Positions 1-8,005 of a stretch of DNA of 64,000 nucleotides are shown here, piece by piece. The notes under the pieces were generated by a model. It saw only the letters and a program-made list of their open reading frames with translations, did no database searches and was not told where the DNA came from. A program made the translations under genes and the position numbers. Location of the stretch: contig NZ_LDWR01000009.1 of NCBI RefSeq assembly GCF_001039005.1, positions 62,001 to 126,000 of the forward strand. Reading direction: 5' to 3'. How positions within the stretch are numbered: the stretch's first letter is position 1; every line of letters starts with the position of its first letter. The stretch is from Burkholderia cepacia. Its GTDB lineage: Bacteria; Pseudomonadota; Gammaproteobacteria; Burkholderiales; Burkholderiaceae.

Positions 1-2
1 TT

Positions 3-620
3 CATGCAGGGCTCGCGACGGCGTCGCTCGGCGTGCTCGCGCTTGTGTTCTCGATCCTCGTCGGCCTGTACGCGCATCATTTTGACGCGCGCGTGCTCGC
101 GACGGTCGGTTTCCTCGTGTTCGCGGGCGTCCTCGCGTGGGATGCGCATTTCACGCTGAAGATGACGTTCGCGCAGATCGCCGCGCCTGGCCTGATCCAG
201 GGGATCGGGCTGCCGCTCTTCTTCATTCCGCTGACCGCCGCGACGCTGTCGCGCATTCCCGACGACCGGCTTGCCGCCGCGTCGAGCCTGTCGAACTTTC
301 TGCGCACGCTGTCGGCCGCGTTCGGCACCGCGATGAGCGTGACGCTGTGGGACAACCGCGCGACCTATCACTACGACGTCGTGTCGCAATCCGTCACGCA
401 TGCGTCCGCGAACACGCAGCGTTTCGTGCATGCGCTGAACGGGATGGGCGTGGACGGCGTGCGCGAGCTGAGCACGCTGCACCAGGTCGTGATGCAGCAG
501 GCCTACATGATGGCGACGAACGACATGTTCTGGATGGCGAGCATGACCTGCCTCGCGCTCGCGGCCATGATGTGGCTGACGCGACCCAAGCGCGGCGCGG
601 CGGCGTCCTTCGGGCATTGA
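3..620 (+). CDS. DHA2-family MFS exporter, C-terminal part (EmrB/QacA-like)
   Basis: This frame is open from the left edge of the window to the stop at 620, so the gene is 5'-truncated and only about 205 C-terminal residues are present. The translation holds several hydrophobic helices. A segment reading PGLIQGIGLPLFFIP, followed by SSLSNFLRTLSAAFGTAMS, is typical of helices 11-12 in 14-TM DHA2 drug exporters such as EmrB. It is followed 10 bases later by rhlC and then by NodT- and EmrA-type genes. This matches the transporter placed between rhlB and rhlC in Burkholderia rhamnolipid clusters, so export of rhamnolipid is the likely role. That role is inferred from context. Confidence 0.88.
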   Translation, partial: HAGLATASLGVLALVFSILVGLYAHHFDARVLATVGFLVFAGVLAWDAHFTLKMTFAQIAAPGLIQGIGLPLFFIPLTAATLSRIPDDRLAAASSLSNFLRTLSAAFGTAMSVTLWDNRATYHYDVVSQSVTHASANTQRFVHALNGMGVDGVRELSTLHQVVMQQAYMMATNDMFWMASMTCLALAAMMWLTRPKRGAAASFGH

Positions 621-630
621 GGAGATGAAC

Positions 631-1569
631 ATGACGACACTCGGCGCACTCGTGATCCTGTATCACCCGAGCGATGCGCAGCTCGAAGCACTCGGTGCAT
701 GGCGGCATGCGTGCGATGCATTGCTCGTCGTCGACAACACGCCGCAGCCCGATGCACGGGCACGCGACCTGTGTGCGCGCGACGGCATCGCGCTGCTGCA
801 TCACGGCAATCGCGGCGGGATCGCGGGCGCGTACAACGCGGGGCTCGTGGCGTTGTTTCGCGACCGCATCGATGCGGTCGCGTTGTTCGACCAGGATTCA
901 TCGGTGCCGGCCGCGTATTTCCCGGTGATGCGCGATGTTTGTGCCGGGCTCGCGGGGCGTGCGTTCCTGGCCGGCCCGCGCATTTTCGATGAGAACGCGC
1001 GCAGCTTCCTGCCCGAACTGTCGACCAACGGCATCGGGCTGCGCCGCCTGCACATCGAGCCGGGCGCGCCGCTGCAGCGTTGCGCGTTCCTGATCTCGTC
1101 GGGCTGCGTCGTGTCGCGCGACGCGTTCGACTTGCTTGGCCGGTTCGACGAGACGCTGTTCATCGATCACGTCGACACCGAATACAGCTTCCGTGCGCTG
1201 TCGCGCAACGTGCCGCTCTATGTCGTGCCGTCGCTGGTGCTGCCGCACCGGATCGGCGCGAAGCAGCGCCACGCGATCGGCCCTTTCGAAATGACGTCGA
1301 TGAATCACTCGTGGCAACGCCGCTACTACAGCGCGCGCAATGCGGTGCAGCTCGGGATGCAATACGGGCTGCGCTTTCCGGTGGCGATCGTGCCGAACCT
1401 GCTGACCGTGTGGCAGATCGTGCAGATCGCGCTCGTCGAACGCGACAAGCGCGCGAAGCTCGCGGGCATCCTGTTCGGCGTCGCGGACGGCCTGTTCGGC
1501 CGGCTCGGCCCGCTCGAACGCACGCGGCCGCGGCTGGCCGCGCGTGCGCAGCGCATTCAGCAGGGATGA
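631..1569 (+). CDS. rhlC: Rhamnosyltransferase 2 (RhlC), GT2 family
   Basis: A family 2 glycosyltransferase of about 312 residues that would add the second rhamnose from dTDP-L-rhamnose to mono-rhamnolipid. The N-terminus has the GT-A pattern (LVILYHP, then LLVVDNTP), followed by NRGGIAGAYNAGL and the metal-binding region ALFDQDSS. The acceptor side shows FDETLFIDHVDTEYSFRA. I prefer the ATG at 631, because GAGGAG lies six bases before it; the in-frame ATG at 625 abuts that site. Flanking exporter, NodT and EmrA genes reproduce the known Burkholderia rhl operon order. The NodT gene starts at or near the rhlC stop, so they are co-transcribed. RhlA and RhlB would lie to the left, outside the window. 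Confidence 0.88.
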   Translation: MTTLGALVILYHPSDAQLEALGAWRHACDALLVVDNTPQPDARARDLCARDGIALLHHGNRGGIAGAYNAGLVALFRDRIDAVALFDQDSSVPAAYFPVMRDVCAGLAGRAFLAGPRIFDENARSFLPELSTNGIGLRRLHIEPGAPLQRCAFLISSGCVVSRDAFDLLGRFDETLFIDHVDTEYSFRALSRNVPLYVVPSLVLPHRIGAKQRHAIGPFEMTSMNHSWQRRYYSARNAVQLGMQYGLRFPVAIVPNLLTVWQIVQIALVERDKRAKLAGILFGVADGLFGRLGPLERTRPRLAARAQRIQQG

Positions 1570-1577
1570 GGGGCGCG

Positions 1578-3398
1578 ATGCGGCGTGTGAAGAAAGCGGC
1601 GAATCCGGCGCGGGGCGTGCAGGGCAGCGCGATGATCGCGGCGGCGGCCGTGCTGCTGGCGTTGGGCGGATGCGTGCCGTCGGGGTTCCTGCCCTCGCTG
1701 TCGCTGCGCGCGCCGGCCGACGATGCGCTCGCGCACACGGCCGGCCCCGGCGCGAACGGCGCGTGGCCGGCGCCCGACTGGGTGAAGCAGCTGCAGGATC
1801 CGCAACTCGACGAACTGGTGGCCGACGCGTCGCGCAACAACCCCGATCTCCAGGTCGCACGGGCGCGGTTGCGGATCGCGCAGGCGCAGCTTCAGCAGTT
1901 CGATTCGCTGACCGGGCTGACCGGCACGGCCGGCGCGACGGTCAGCCGCGCGCGGATGCCGAAGCCCGGCGACATCGCCGACGTGACGGCCGGCGGCTAT
2001 CGTGTACCGGTCGAGATCTTCGGCGATCCGAACGTATCGCCGTCGTCGGTGTTCGTCGGGCTGAACTACCAGCTCGATCTGTGGGGTAAAAATCGCGCCG
2101 CGACGAAGAGCCTGATGTCGCTGCGCGACGCGGCCGGGGTCGAGGCCGAACAGGTGCGGCTCACGCTCGCGGTCGCGATTGTCACCGTGTACTGCCAGCT
2201 CGACCAGGCATACGCGACACAGGATCTGCTGCAGCAGAAGCTGAAGGTCAGCCAGCGCGTAACGACCGTGCTGCGCGAGCGCACCGCGCGCGGCCTCGAC
2301 AATGCGTACGACGCGAGCGATGCGTCGATCAAGCGCAGCAAGCTGCTCGCGCAGATCGCGCTGAACGACGAGCAGATCAAGCTCGCTCAACTGCAGCTCG
2401 GCGTGCTGTCGGGCCGCGGCCCCGAGCGCGGGCTCGCGCTGCAGCGGCCGCGCGTCGGCGCGTTTGCCGGCGGTGCGCTGCCGGCGCGGCTGCCGGCCGA
2501 CCTGCTCGGCCGTCGGCCCGACATCGTCGCCGCGCGGCTGCGCGTCGAAGCTGCGTTCGCGAATGCCGATTCGACGCGCGCGCAGTTCTATCCGGACGTG
2601 AACCTCGTCGCGCTCGGCGGCGTGTTCGCGCTGACGCCCGCGTCGCTGTTCTCGCGCGATTCGCTCGCCGGGTCGGTCGGCCCGGCGATCTCGCTGCCGA
2701 TCTTCGACCGCGGCCGGCTGAAGGCGAAGCTCGGCGCGGACGTCGCGCAGGCCGACGTCGCGATCGGGCTGTACAACAAGACCGTCGACGACGCGCTCGG
2801 GCAGGTCGCGCAGATCGTCACGTCGCTGCAAACGTCGCAGACGCTCGTTACGCAGCAGCAGGACGCGGTGGCGGCCGCGCAGAAGATCGTGCAGATCGCG
2901 GCCGATCGCCACCGGCGCGGCGTGCTGATGCAGAAGGATGTCGATGTCGCGGATCTCACGCTGATCGACGAGCGCGCGCAGATGATCGCGCTGCTCGGCC
3001 GGCAGCGGACGCTGCGCGTCGGGTTGATCGGTGCGCTTGGCGGCGGGTTCGATGCGGGCGCAACGGTTGCGCAGGCGCCGGCCGTGCATCAGACGCGCAG
3101 CGGCGCGGCACGGCGCGGGGCAACGGCGGCTGTGGGTGCTGCGACCGCTGCAACCGCCAGCCGGGCGGCAGCCGGGACGTCGGCCGATGCGCTGCCGGGT
3201 AGCGGTGCCGTGGCACCGGCTGCCGGACCCGCACGACGCGACGACGCGGCGCGGCCCTCGACCTCCGCTACGACGCCCCCGGGCGCGACACCTCGCGGCA
3301 CGCCCGTTCTCGTGCGCGCGGCATCGGCGAGCCCGTCGGTCATGCCGACGATACCCGTCTTCCAGCACGATCGTCTGATCGTTACGCAAAGCGACTGA
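1578..3398 (+). CDS. NodT-family outer-membrane efflux lipoprotein
   Basis: A TolC-like outer-membrane channel lipoprotein of about 606 residues. A short N-terminus leads to a hydrophobic stretch ending in the lipobox LALGGC. Two outer-membrane-factor repeats follow, with the characteristic LPADLLGRRPDIVAARLRV and LPIFDRGRLKAKLG. The start at 1578 has GAGGGG five bases upstream; an ATG at 1566 overlapping the rhlC stop is the alternative. The stop overlaps the next ATG (TGATG at 3396-3400), showing translational coupling to the adaptor gene. The last 115 or so residues are a low-complexity Ala/Pro/Thr tail that typical NodT proteins lack. The likely role is the outer-membrane exit for the exporter encoded upstream. 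Confidence 0.87.
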   Translation: MRRVKKAANPARGVQGSAMIAAAAVLLALGGCVPSGFLPSLSLRAPADDALAHTAGPGANGAWPAPDWVKQLQDPQLDELVADASRNNPDLQVARARLRIAQAQLQQFDSLTGLTGTAGATVSRARMPKPGDIADVTAGGYRVPVEIFGDPNVSPSSVFVGLNYQLDLWGKNRAATKSLMSLRDAAGVEAEQVRLTLAVAIVTVYCQLDQAYATQDLLQQKLKVSQRVTTVLRERTARGLDNAYDASDASIKRSKLLAQIALNDEQIKLAQLQLGVLSGRGPERGLALQRPRVGAFAGGALPARLPADLLGRRPDIVAARLRVEAAFANADSTRAQFYPDVNLVALGGVFALTPASLFSRDSLAGSVGPAISLPIFDRGRLKAKLGADVAQADVAIGLYNKTVDDALGQVAQIVTSLQTSQTLVTQQQDAVAAAQKIVQIAADRHRRGVLMQKDVDVADLTLIDERAQMIALLGRQRTLRVGLIGALGGGFDAGATVAQAPAVHQTRSGAARRGATAAVGAATAATASRAAAGTSADALPGSGAVAPAAGPARRDDAARPSTSATTPPGATPRGTPVLVRAASASPSVMPTIPVFQHDRLIVTQSD

Positions 3399-4588
3399 TG
3401 CACCACGACAACCTTCATACCGCCGCGCCGCCGGCCGCGCTGAACGACCCGGCACTTGACGCGCGCCGTGCGACGCGCCGCAAGCGCTTCACCGTGTTTT
3501 TCGCGATCGTGCTGCTGGCCGCGCTCGCGTGGATCGCGTTCTGGCTGTTGAGCGACCGCTATTACGAAGACACCGATGACGCGTATGTCGCGGGCAGTAT
3601 CGTGCAGGTCGCCGCGCAGATTCCGGGCGCCGTGACCGACGTGGTGGTCGCCGATACGCAGGCCGTGCGCGCCGGACAGACGCTCGTGCGGCTCGATGAC
3701 ACCGAGGCGTCCGTTGCATTCGCGCAGGCGAAGGCGCAGCTCGCGCAGGCCGTGCGGCAGGTTGCGAACGCGAAGATTTCGAACACGATGTACGTCGAGG
3801 CCGTGAATGCGCGGCGTGCCGACCTGTCGCTCGCGCAGCGCGCGCTGGTGGCGCGCTCGGGTGCATCGGTCGAGATCGTCGCGCCCGAGGAACTGGCGCG
3901 GGCACGCGCGACGGTCGCCGGCGCGCAGGCGAATCTCGCGGCCGCGCAGGCGCAGCTCGACGCGGCGCGCGCGCTCGGCAGCAAGCTGCCCGTCGACGAG
4001 AGCCCGGCCGTCGTGCAGGCGGCCGCGCAGTTCAAGCTCGCGTACCGGAACCTGAAGCGCACGACGATCGTCGCGCCCGTCGACGGCACGATCGGGCAGC
4101 GCTCGGTGCAGGTCGGCCAGCAAGTCGGGCCTGGCGTGCCGCTGATGTCGATCGTGCAGTTGAACCGGTTGTGGATCGAGGCGAACTTCAAGGAAGGGCA
4201 GATCCGCCACATGCGCGTCGGGCAGCCGGTCGAGATCGTGTCGGACCTCTACGGGTCGCGCATCGCCTATCGCGGCCGCGTGCAGGGCTTCTCGGCGGGC
4301 ACGGGCAGCGCGTTCTCGATGCTGCCGTCGCAGAACGCGGCCGGCAACTGGATCAAGGTCGTGCAGCGCGTGCCGGTCGTGATCGCGCTCGATCCGCGCG
4401 ACCTCGCCGCGCATCCGCTGCGCATCGGGCTGTCGATGCGCGCAACGGTCGACACGCACGACCGCAACGGCCATGCGCTCGACAGCGAGCCGCCGACGCC
4501 GGCCGTCAGCACGCGCGTGCACGACGGTGTCGCGAGCGAGGCGGAAGCGGCTGCTGCGGTGGTGATTCGGGAGAATCAGGGCGGGTGA
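3398..4588 (+). CDS. EmrA/HlyD-family periplasmic adaptor
   Basis: A membrane-fusion protein of 396 residues. It has a cytoplasmic N-terminus of about 30 residues, one TM helix (FTVFFAIVLLAALAWIAFW), the DTDDAYVAG motif typical of EmrA, biotinyl-lipoyl halves around residues 60-100 and 215-250, an alpha-helical hairpin between them, and a beta-barrel region. It would bridge the DHA2 exporter and the NodT channel. It overlaps the nodT stop by one base. The last 61 codons, from about 4404, are repeated at 6819-7003 with about 88% nucleotide identity. The present 3' end may therefore have been swapped in with the adjacent secretion module. Confidence 0.9.
   Translation: MHHDNLHTAAPPAALNDPALDARRATRRKRFTVFFAIVLLAALAWIAFWLLSDRYYEDTDDAYVAGSIVQVAAQIPGAVTDVVVADTQAVRAGQTLVRLDDTEASVAFAQAKAQLAQAVRQVANAKISNTMYVEAVNARRADLSLAQRALVARSGASVEIVAPEELARARATVAGAQANLAAAQAQLDAARALGSKLPVDESPAVVQAAAQFKLAYRNLKRTTIVAPVDGTIGQRSVQVGQQVGPGVPLMSIVQLNRLWIEANFKEGQIRHMRVGQPVEIVSDLYGSRIAYRGRVQGFSAGTGSAFSMLPSQNAAGNWIKVVQRVPVVIALDPRDLAAHPLRIGLSMRATVDTHDRNGHALDSEPPTPAVSTRVHDGVASEAEAAAAVVIRENQGG
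4404..4588 (+). repeat. Direct repeat copy 1 (emrA 3' end)
   Basis: This 185-base segment is the 3' end of the EmrA-type gene. It aligns without gaps to 6819-7003, with roughly 21 mismatches by eye. Similarity stops at the left edge (tcgccgcgcatc) and at the stop codon. The two copies bracket the whole PAAR-Tae4 module. Confidence 0.9.
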
Positions 4589-4832
4589 GTGATTTGGCGC
4601 TCGACTGGTCGCAGGCAATCGGACTCGTGTCAGTCAACAAGCCCCAACGCAGGTATTGCATACGTTGCGAGATGAAACATCACGACGAAGAGGGTGAGTT
4701 AAACGAACGCCATTCCCCACCTGGCGTGACAATCGCGCTCAACTTGTTACGCAACGATGGCTTGGTGCGTTTGTGGTGCGATGTTCGTGCCGGAGAAAAA
4801 TAAAAGCGGCCCGAGTTGTGCGGGCTGCGTGG
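4589..4832. other. Gap between emrA and the secretion module
   Basis: 244 bases of lower GC than the left flank. They carry only short open frames with no recognisable product. The right end holds the minus-strand terminator described separately. I see no integrase, att-like core or transposon end here. Confidence 0.6.
4797..4828 (-). terminator. Intrinsic terminator of the PAAR-Tae4 operon
   Basis: Read on the minus strand, GCAGCCCG pairs with CGGGCCGC (one A/C mismatch) around a 7-base loop, followed by TTTTATTTTT. It lies just past the stop of the last gene of the minus-strand module. Confidence 0.8.
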
Positions 4833-5198
4833 TTACTTCGAGAAGTAATCGGCGAGGTATAGCGCTCCGGTCACGACAAGAATCGCGATGCCCCAGAGCG
4901 CCCACTTTCTGACCGGCCATCGCTTCCAAGCAACCGCGCTAAGTGCGCAGAATGCTATAGCGGGGCCGCAAAGATACGAAATCAATACCGGTGCAACCCA
5001 CCAAGGCGTCGCGCATTTTCCTAGCGCGTTGCAGCCAGTCGCGATGCGGTCAGGTCTTGCGGACCCGTGGACATGACTGAACGTGTAGAAGAAAGTCCAC
5101 GTGACGAGCAACCCGAACAGAAAGCCGCATAGCGATACCGAAAGTCGTTTCGCTTGATTTATCAAGGAGGATGACGCTCGCGGGAACGTGTGTGGCAT
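4833..5198 (-). CDS. Small membrane protein, candidate immunity protein (copy 2)
   Basis: A 121-residue protein with three predicted TM helices: LSVSLCGFLFGLLVTWTFF, a central segment containing CGPAIAFCALSAVAW, and WALWGIAILVVTGALYLA. A loop of about 30 residues with two cysteines (GCNALGKCATP) lies between helices 1 and 2. It is the last gene of the minus-strand module, three bases after the preceding gene, and is followed by a strong terminator. It resembles the gene before it in helix pattern, cysteine-bearing loop and the following G/P-rich helix, which suggests a tandem duplication. Position after Tae4 suggests protection against the amidase, but known Tai4 proteins are soluble, so this is inference. 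Confidence 0.65.
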   Translation of the reverse strand: MPHTFPRASSSLINQAKRLSVSLCGFLFGLLVTWTFFYTFSHVHGSARPDRIATGCNALGKCATPWWVAPVLISYLCGPAIAFCALSAVAWKRWPVRKWALWGIAILVVTGALYLADYFSK

Positions 5199-5201
5199 CG
5201 C

Positions 5202-5546
5202 TCAGTTCACTATATGCAGAACCCGGATACTCAGGAATGAAAAGAGCCAATGTACGGCGACGGCGCTAACAAGAAATCCGGTCATGACAAGCGGCGAGCG
5301 GCGTCGAGCAAACAGGTAGAAGCCTAGCGCTGCAAACAGAATCGGTGGGGCGAAGATGTATGCGAACAGCTCGACTGTGCTCTGTGCGGTCACAGCGCAG
5401 GCATCTACGCCGCCGCCGCACTCCCCCGCGCGCGGGGTGCAGAGTCGAGAGAAGGCGGAACACAGATGGCTGTCAAGCAACGTCCACATAACTACACTCG
5501 CTAGTCCGGCGAGCGCGGAACCTGCGGTTCCAAAGAAGCGTCGCAT
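5202..5546 (-). CDS. Small membrane protein, candidate immunity protein (copy 1)
   Basis: A 114-residue protein with three hydrophobic segments, from ALAGLASVVMWTLL, ELFAYIFAPPILFAALGFYL and VMTGFLVSAVAVHWLFSFL. A loop rich in Cys and Gly (CTPRAGECGGGVDAC) follows the first helix. The start at 5546 overlaps the tae4 stop as TAATG, a sign of translational coupling; an in-frame ATG at 5561 is an alternative. Topology matches that of the next gene downstream. Coupling to the amidase gene favours an immunity role at the inner membrane with the loop in the periplasm, where the amidase acts. I recognise no named family. Confidence 0.65.
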   Translation of the reverse strand: MRRFFGTAGSALAGLASVVMWTLLDSHLCSAFSRLCTPRAGECGGGVDACAVTAQSTVELFAYIFAPPILFAALGFYLFARRRSPLVMTGFLVSAVAVHWLFSFLSIRVLHIVN

Positions 5547-6166
5547 TATTTGATTTCCCAAAAGAGGATCTGTTTCGAATTCCGAAGGTCAGACCATCCG
5601 ATTGACGTACCTGGCAAAAGCGCTTGCAGGCCAAACACGCGGCCATACGTTGCAAGGACGCCGGGCGCGCTGCTGACTGTGAGTCGCGACCCGTTCCACA
5701 GGTCGATATGACCGCCGCTCGCATTCTCCTTTGTCTCGCCGTCTCGTGTCCAATATCGTGAGAATTGAATGATGCCTGTACGGCTATTGACCTTCGATTG
5801 CCAATCCGCACCGGTTATGTTCTCGGCTTTCGGGAGACCGGCAAACGGTTGTAGCTGCAACCACGTACCTAGTTCGTCGGCGCGTGTTGCGGTCGACTTG
5901 CCATCAAGCATGATGCGTCCGATTGTCTTTGCGCCTGACATCGGCTTGACGGTCTTCGCATTGAACGACTTCATATCGACGCCAACGCGATGCAGCGTGA
6001 CACTTAGACGGATAGCGCACTGGTTCGTGTATTCTGGGTTGTCGTACGGGTTGCCAGACGGGAAGTTATCCCACAGCTCTTTGAACGTGATTGCGGCGAC
6101 AGGAATCGATTTCTGCGATTGCGGCGTGTCGTTTGACCGGACCCTTGTTGGTTTGGTATGCGGCAT
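5546..6166 (-). CDS. tae4: Type VI secretion amidase effector Tae4
   Basis: A 206-residue protein with the Tae4 signature. FKELWDNFPS is followed by YTNQCAIRLSVTLHRVGV, whose Cys is the catalytic nucleophile of this NlpC/P60-like family. GHIDLWNG supplies the catalytic His. Tae4 enzymes cut the peptide stems of peptidoglycan in the periplasm of target cells after type VI delivery. The gene follows the PAAR gene by two bases and overlaps the next membrane protein gene, so the module reads as carrier, toxin, then protection. About 25 residues precede the domain. Base composition is clearly less GC-rich than that of the flanking genes. No T6SS structural gene is in the window. Confidence 0.88.
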   Translation of the reverse strand: MPHTKPTRVRSNDTPQSQKSIPVAAITFKELWDNFPSGNPYDNPEYTNQCAIRLSVTLHRVGVDMKSFNAKTVKPMSGAKTIGRIMLDGKSTATRADELGTWLQLQPFAGLPKAENITGADWQSKVNSRTGIIQFSRYWTRDGETKENASGGHIDLWNGSRLTVSSAPGVLATYGRVFGLQALLPGTSIGWSDLRNSKQILFWEIK

Positions 6167-6168
6167 CG

Positions 6169-6726
6169 TTATTTTTCCCCGTGTTGCTTCGCAAGTGCAT
6201 CGTCGCCCCAGTAGATGATGTAGTCGTCGGGGTTGTCACCGGTATGGATTCGCGGCAAGACTCCATCCGTACCAAGACGGCCGGAATGCACGCGACCGTC
6301 TGCCGTTTCGATGTAGTAGGGTAAGCCTTCCACCTGATGCTCGGTTGCCTTCACTTGCTCGTCGAATGCCCCTTTTTTGACCGACGCGACGCCGCCAGTT
6401 GCAGTGAGGCTGGAAACGACCTTCCCGTTGCCCTCTACCCGGTCATCACACCATTTTTCGCCGCCAAGCGATGCGACTATGTGCGGAGGTGTCGGGCATG
6501 CGCAGATCACGATGTCCTCGTCTAGCGCCACCTCGCCCATGAATTTTATTCGGTAGGGCCCGCCAGACTTGGCGATGACTCCGGGACGCTTGCATGCGGT
6601 ACAGAAAGCCTGTCCGCCGATCAGGGCGGCTTGATGACTGCCGATCTTGAACGCCGGCCCGCTATATGTGCTTATCTGACCGCCGCTCGACAGCGTGTCG
6701 CCTACTACTGCGATTCGTCGCATCAT
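6169..6726 (-). CDS. PAAR-domain T6SS spike-tip protein
   Basis: A 185-residue protein. Residues 1-95 have the Burkholderia PAAR pattern: an RRIAVVGDTLSSGG start, a GSHQAALIGG segment, a CTACKRPGVIAKSGGP segment and DIVICACPTPP. PAAR proteins sharpen the VgrG spike and carry effectors. The C-terminal 60 residues, ending in DDYIIYWGDDALAKQ, form the extension found in related cargo-linked PAAR proteins. It is the first gene of a four-gene minus-strand operon and ends two bases before tae4. GGAG lies upstream of tandem ATG codons at the start. No VgrG gene is nearby, so it presumably rides on a spike encoded elsewhere. Confidence 0.85.
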   Translation of the reverse strand: MMRRIAVVGDTLSSGGQISTYSGPAFKIGSHQAALIGGQAFCTACKRPGVIAKSGGPYRIKFMGEVALDEDIVICACPTPPHIVASLGGEKWCDDRVEGNGKVVSSLTATGGVASVKKGAFDEQVKATEHQVEGLPYYIETADGRVHSGRLGTDGVLPRIHTGDNPDDYIIYWGDDALAKQHGEK

Positions 6727-6818
6727 GCCTTGAGTCTCCCGCGGAAAGCCATAATCCTAGCGCCACGATGCTGGGGCTATCTCAATTTTGTTTGCAGTCC
6801 GATTAAATATTGAAGAAT
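6727..6818 (-). promoter_or_regulatory. Probable promoter region of the PAAR-Tae4 operon
   Basis: This AT-richer stretch lies between the PAAR start and the second emrA copy. On the minus strand it offers several weak hexamers but no pair with good spacing. It must hold the promoter if the module is autonomously transcribed, because it is the only gap upstream of the first gene. Confidence 0.35.
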
Positions 6819-7003
6819 TCGCCGCGCATCAGCTGCGCGTTGGGTTGTCGATGCGTGCGACCGTCGACACGCACGACCGCAACGGCCATGCGCTCGACAG
6901 TGAACCGCCGACGCCGGCCGTCAGCACGCGCGTGCATGACGGTGTGGCAAGCGAGGCGGACGCGGCGGCCGCGGTGGTCATTCGCGAGAATGCCGGCGGT
7001 TGA
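6819..7003 (+). pseudogene. Remnant of emrA 3' end (direct repeat copy 2)
   Basis: This codes for the last 61 residues of an EmrA-type adaptor (LRVGLSMRATVDTHDRNGHA onward) in frame to a stop at 7003. No upstream domain remains, so it cannot be a working adaptor, although a short frame opens at 6788. The translated piece differs from the intact gene's end at only a few residues (for example NAGG in place of NQGG). I read it as the displaced original gene end left behind by the insertion or exchange that delivered the secretion module. Confidence 0.85.
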
Positions 7004-7177
7004 TCGTCTGCCGGAGCGTGATACGTCGAAGGCACCGGCCGGACGGGCGATGTCCGAAAGATTCGAAAAAGGCATGATCCGTGTCAGAAAATATCGTGCC
7101 TTGTACCGGCGCAACGACGTGTTGCGCGCGGCTATGCTGTCGCGCTATCTGGACAGCAACTCGAATCGGAGGCACGT

Positions 7178-7936
7178 GTGTTCGATCTTTCAGGCAAGGT
7201 GGCCGTCATCACCGGAGGAGCGAGCGGGATCGGGCTCGGCATTGCGCGCGGCATGATCGCAGCCGGTGCACGCGTCGTTCTCGTCGGTCGCGACCCCGCC
7301 AAGGGCGAAGCGGCGCTGGCATCGCTGCCGGGCGGCAGCGAACGGGGCCTGTTCATCCAGGCGGACATCACGCGGCGCGACGCGTGCGTGAAGGCCGTCG
7401 AGCAGGCGGAGCAGCACTTCGGCAGGCTGGACATCCTCGTGAACAACGCGGGGATGAATATCCGCAAGCAAGGGCATGAACTGACCGCCGACGAGTGGTA
7501 TCGCATCATCGATACGAATCTGAGCGGCGCCCATTTTTGCGCGCAGGCGATTCATCCCGCATTCCGGCGTGCCGGTGGCGGAAAGATCGTCAATATCGGC
7601 TCGATGCTGTCGCTATTCGGCACGACTTACGGCGCGGCCTACGCGGCCAGCAAGGGCGGGATCGTTCAGCTGGGCAAGGCGTGGGCCGTCGAATGGGCGC
7701 CGCACAACATCCAGGTCAACACGCTGCTGCCCGGCTGGATCGAAACCGAGCTGATCGACGAGGCCAAGCGCCTGTTTCCGGATCTCGAACGAAGCGTCCT
7801 CGAGCGCACCCCGTTGCGGCGCTGGGGCAAGCCGCAGGACCTGGCCGGCATCGCTGTCGCGCTGTGCGCCGGCGAGTGCGACTTCGTGACGGGCGCGGTG
7901 ATTCCCGTGGACGGCGGTTATTCGGTTCAGGGGTGA
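7178..7936 (+). CDS. Short-chain dehydrogenase/reductase (SDR)
   Basis: A classical SDR of 252 residues. It shows TGGASGIGLGIA (TGxxxGxG cofactor motif, residues 12-23), NNAG near residue 90, the catalytic Ser in NIGSM, and YAASKGG with the catalytic Tyr and Lys. The PVDGGYSVQG end is typical of the 2-deoxy-D-gluconate 3-dehydrogenase/3-oxoacyl reductase group. The start is a GTG with CGGAGG six to ten bases upstream. It stands alone between the secretion module and fdhA. The substrate cannot be told from sequence; a sugar acid or hydroxy acid is likely. Confidence 0.85.
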   Translation: MFDLSGKVAVITGGASGIGLGIARGMIAAGARVVLVGRDPAKGEAALASLPGGSERGLFIQADITRRDACVKAVEQAEQHFGRLDILVNNAGMNIRKQGHELTADEWYRIIDTNLSGAHFCAQAIHPAFRRAGGGKIVNIGSMLSLFGTTYGAAYAASKGGIVQLGKAWAVEWAPHNIQVNTLLPGWIETELIDEAKRLFPDLERSVLERTPLRRWGKPQDLAGIAVALCAGECDFVTGAVIPVDGGYSVQG

Positions 7937-8005
7937 CGGCCGGCTGAAGCCCTCCCGTCGTTTCCCGCCCGACTTTCGCATTTCCGCCATCGATGTCGGC
8001 GCTGT

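Noticed and set aside
1557..3455. Minus-strand open frame of 632 codons opposite the NodT gene
   Set aside because: Arg-rich shadow. The plus-strand gene has a lipobox and family motifs.
4589..6818. A transposon or prophage carrying the PAAR-Tae4 genes
   Set aside because: No transposase, integrase, terminal inverted repeats or phage genes are present. The flanks are gene-end duplicates instead.
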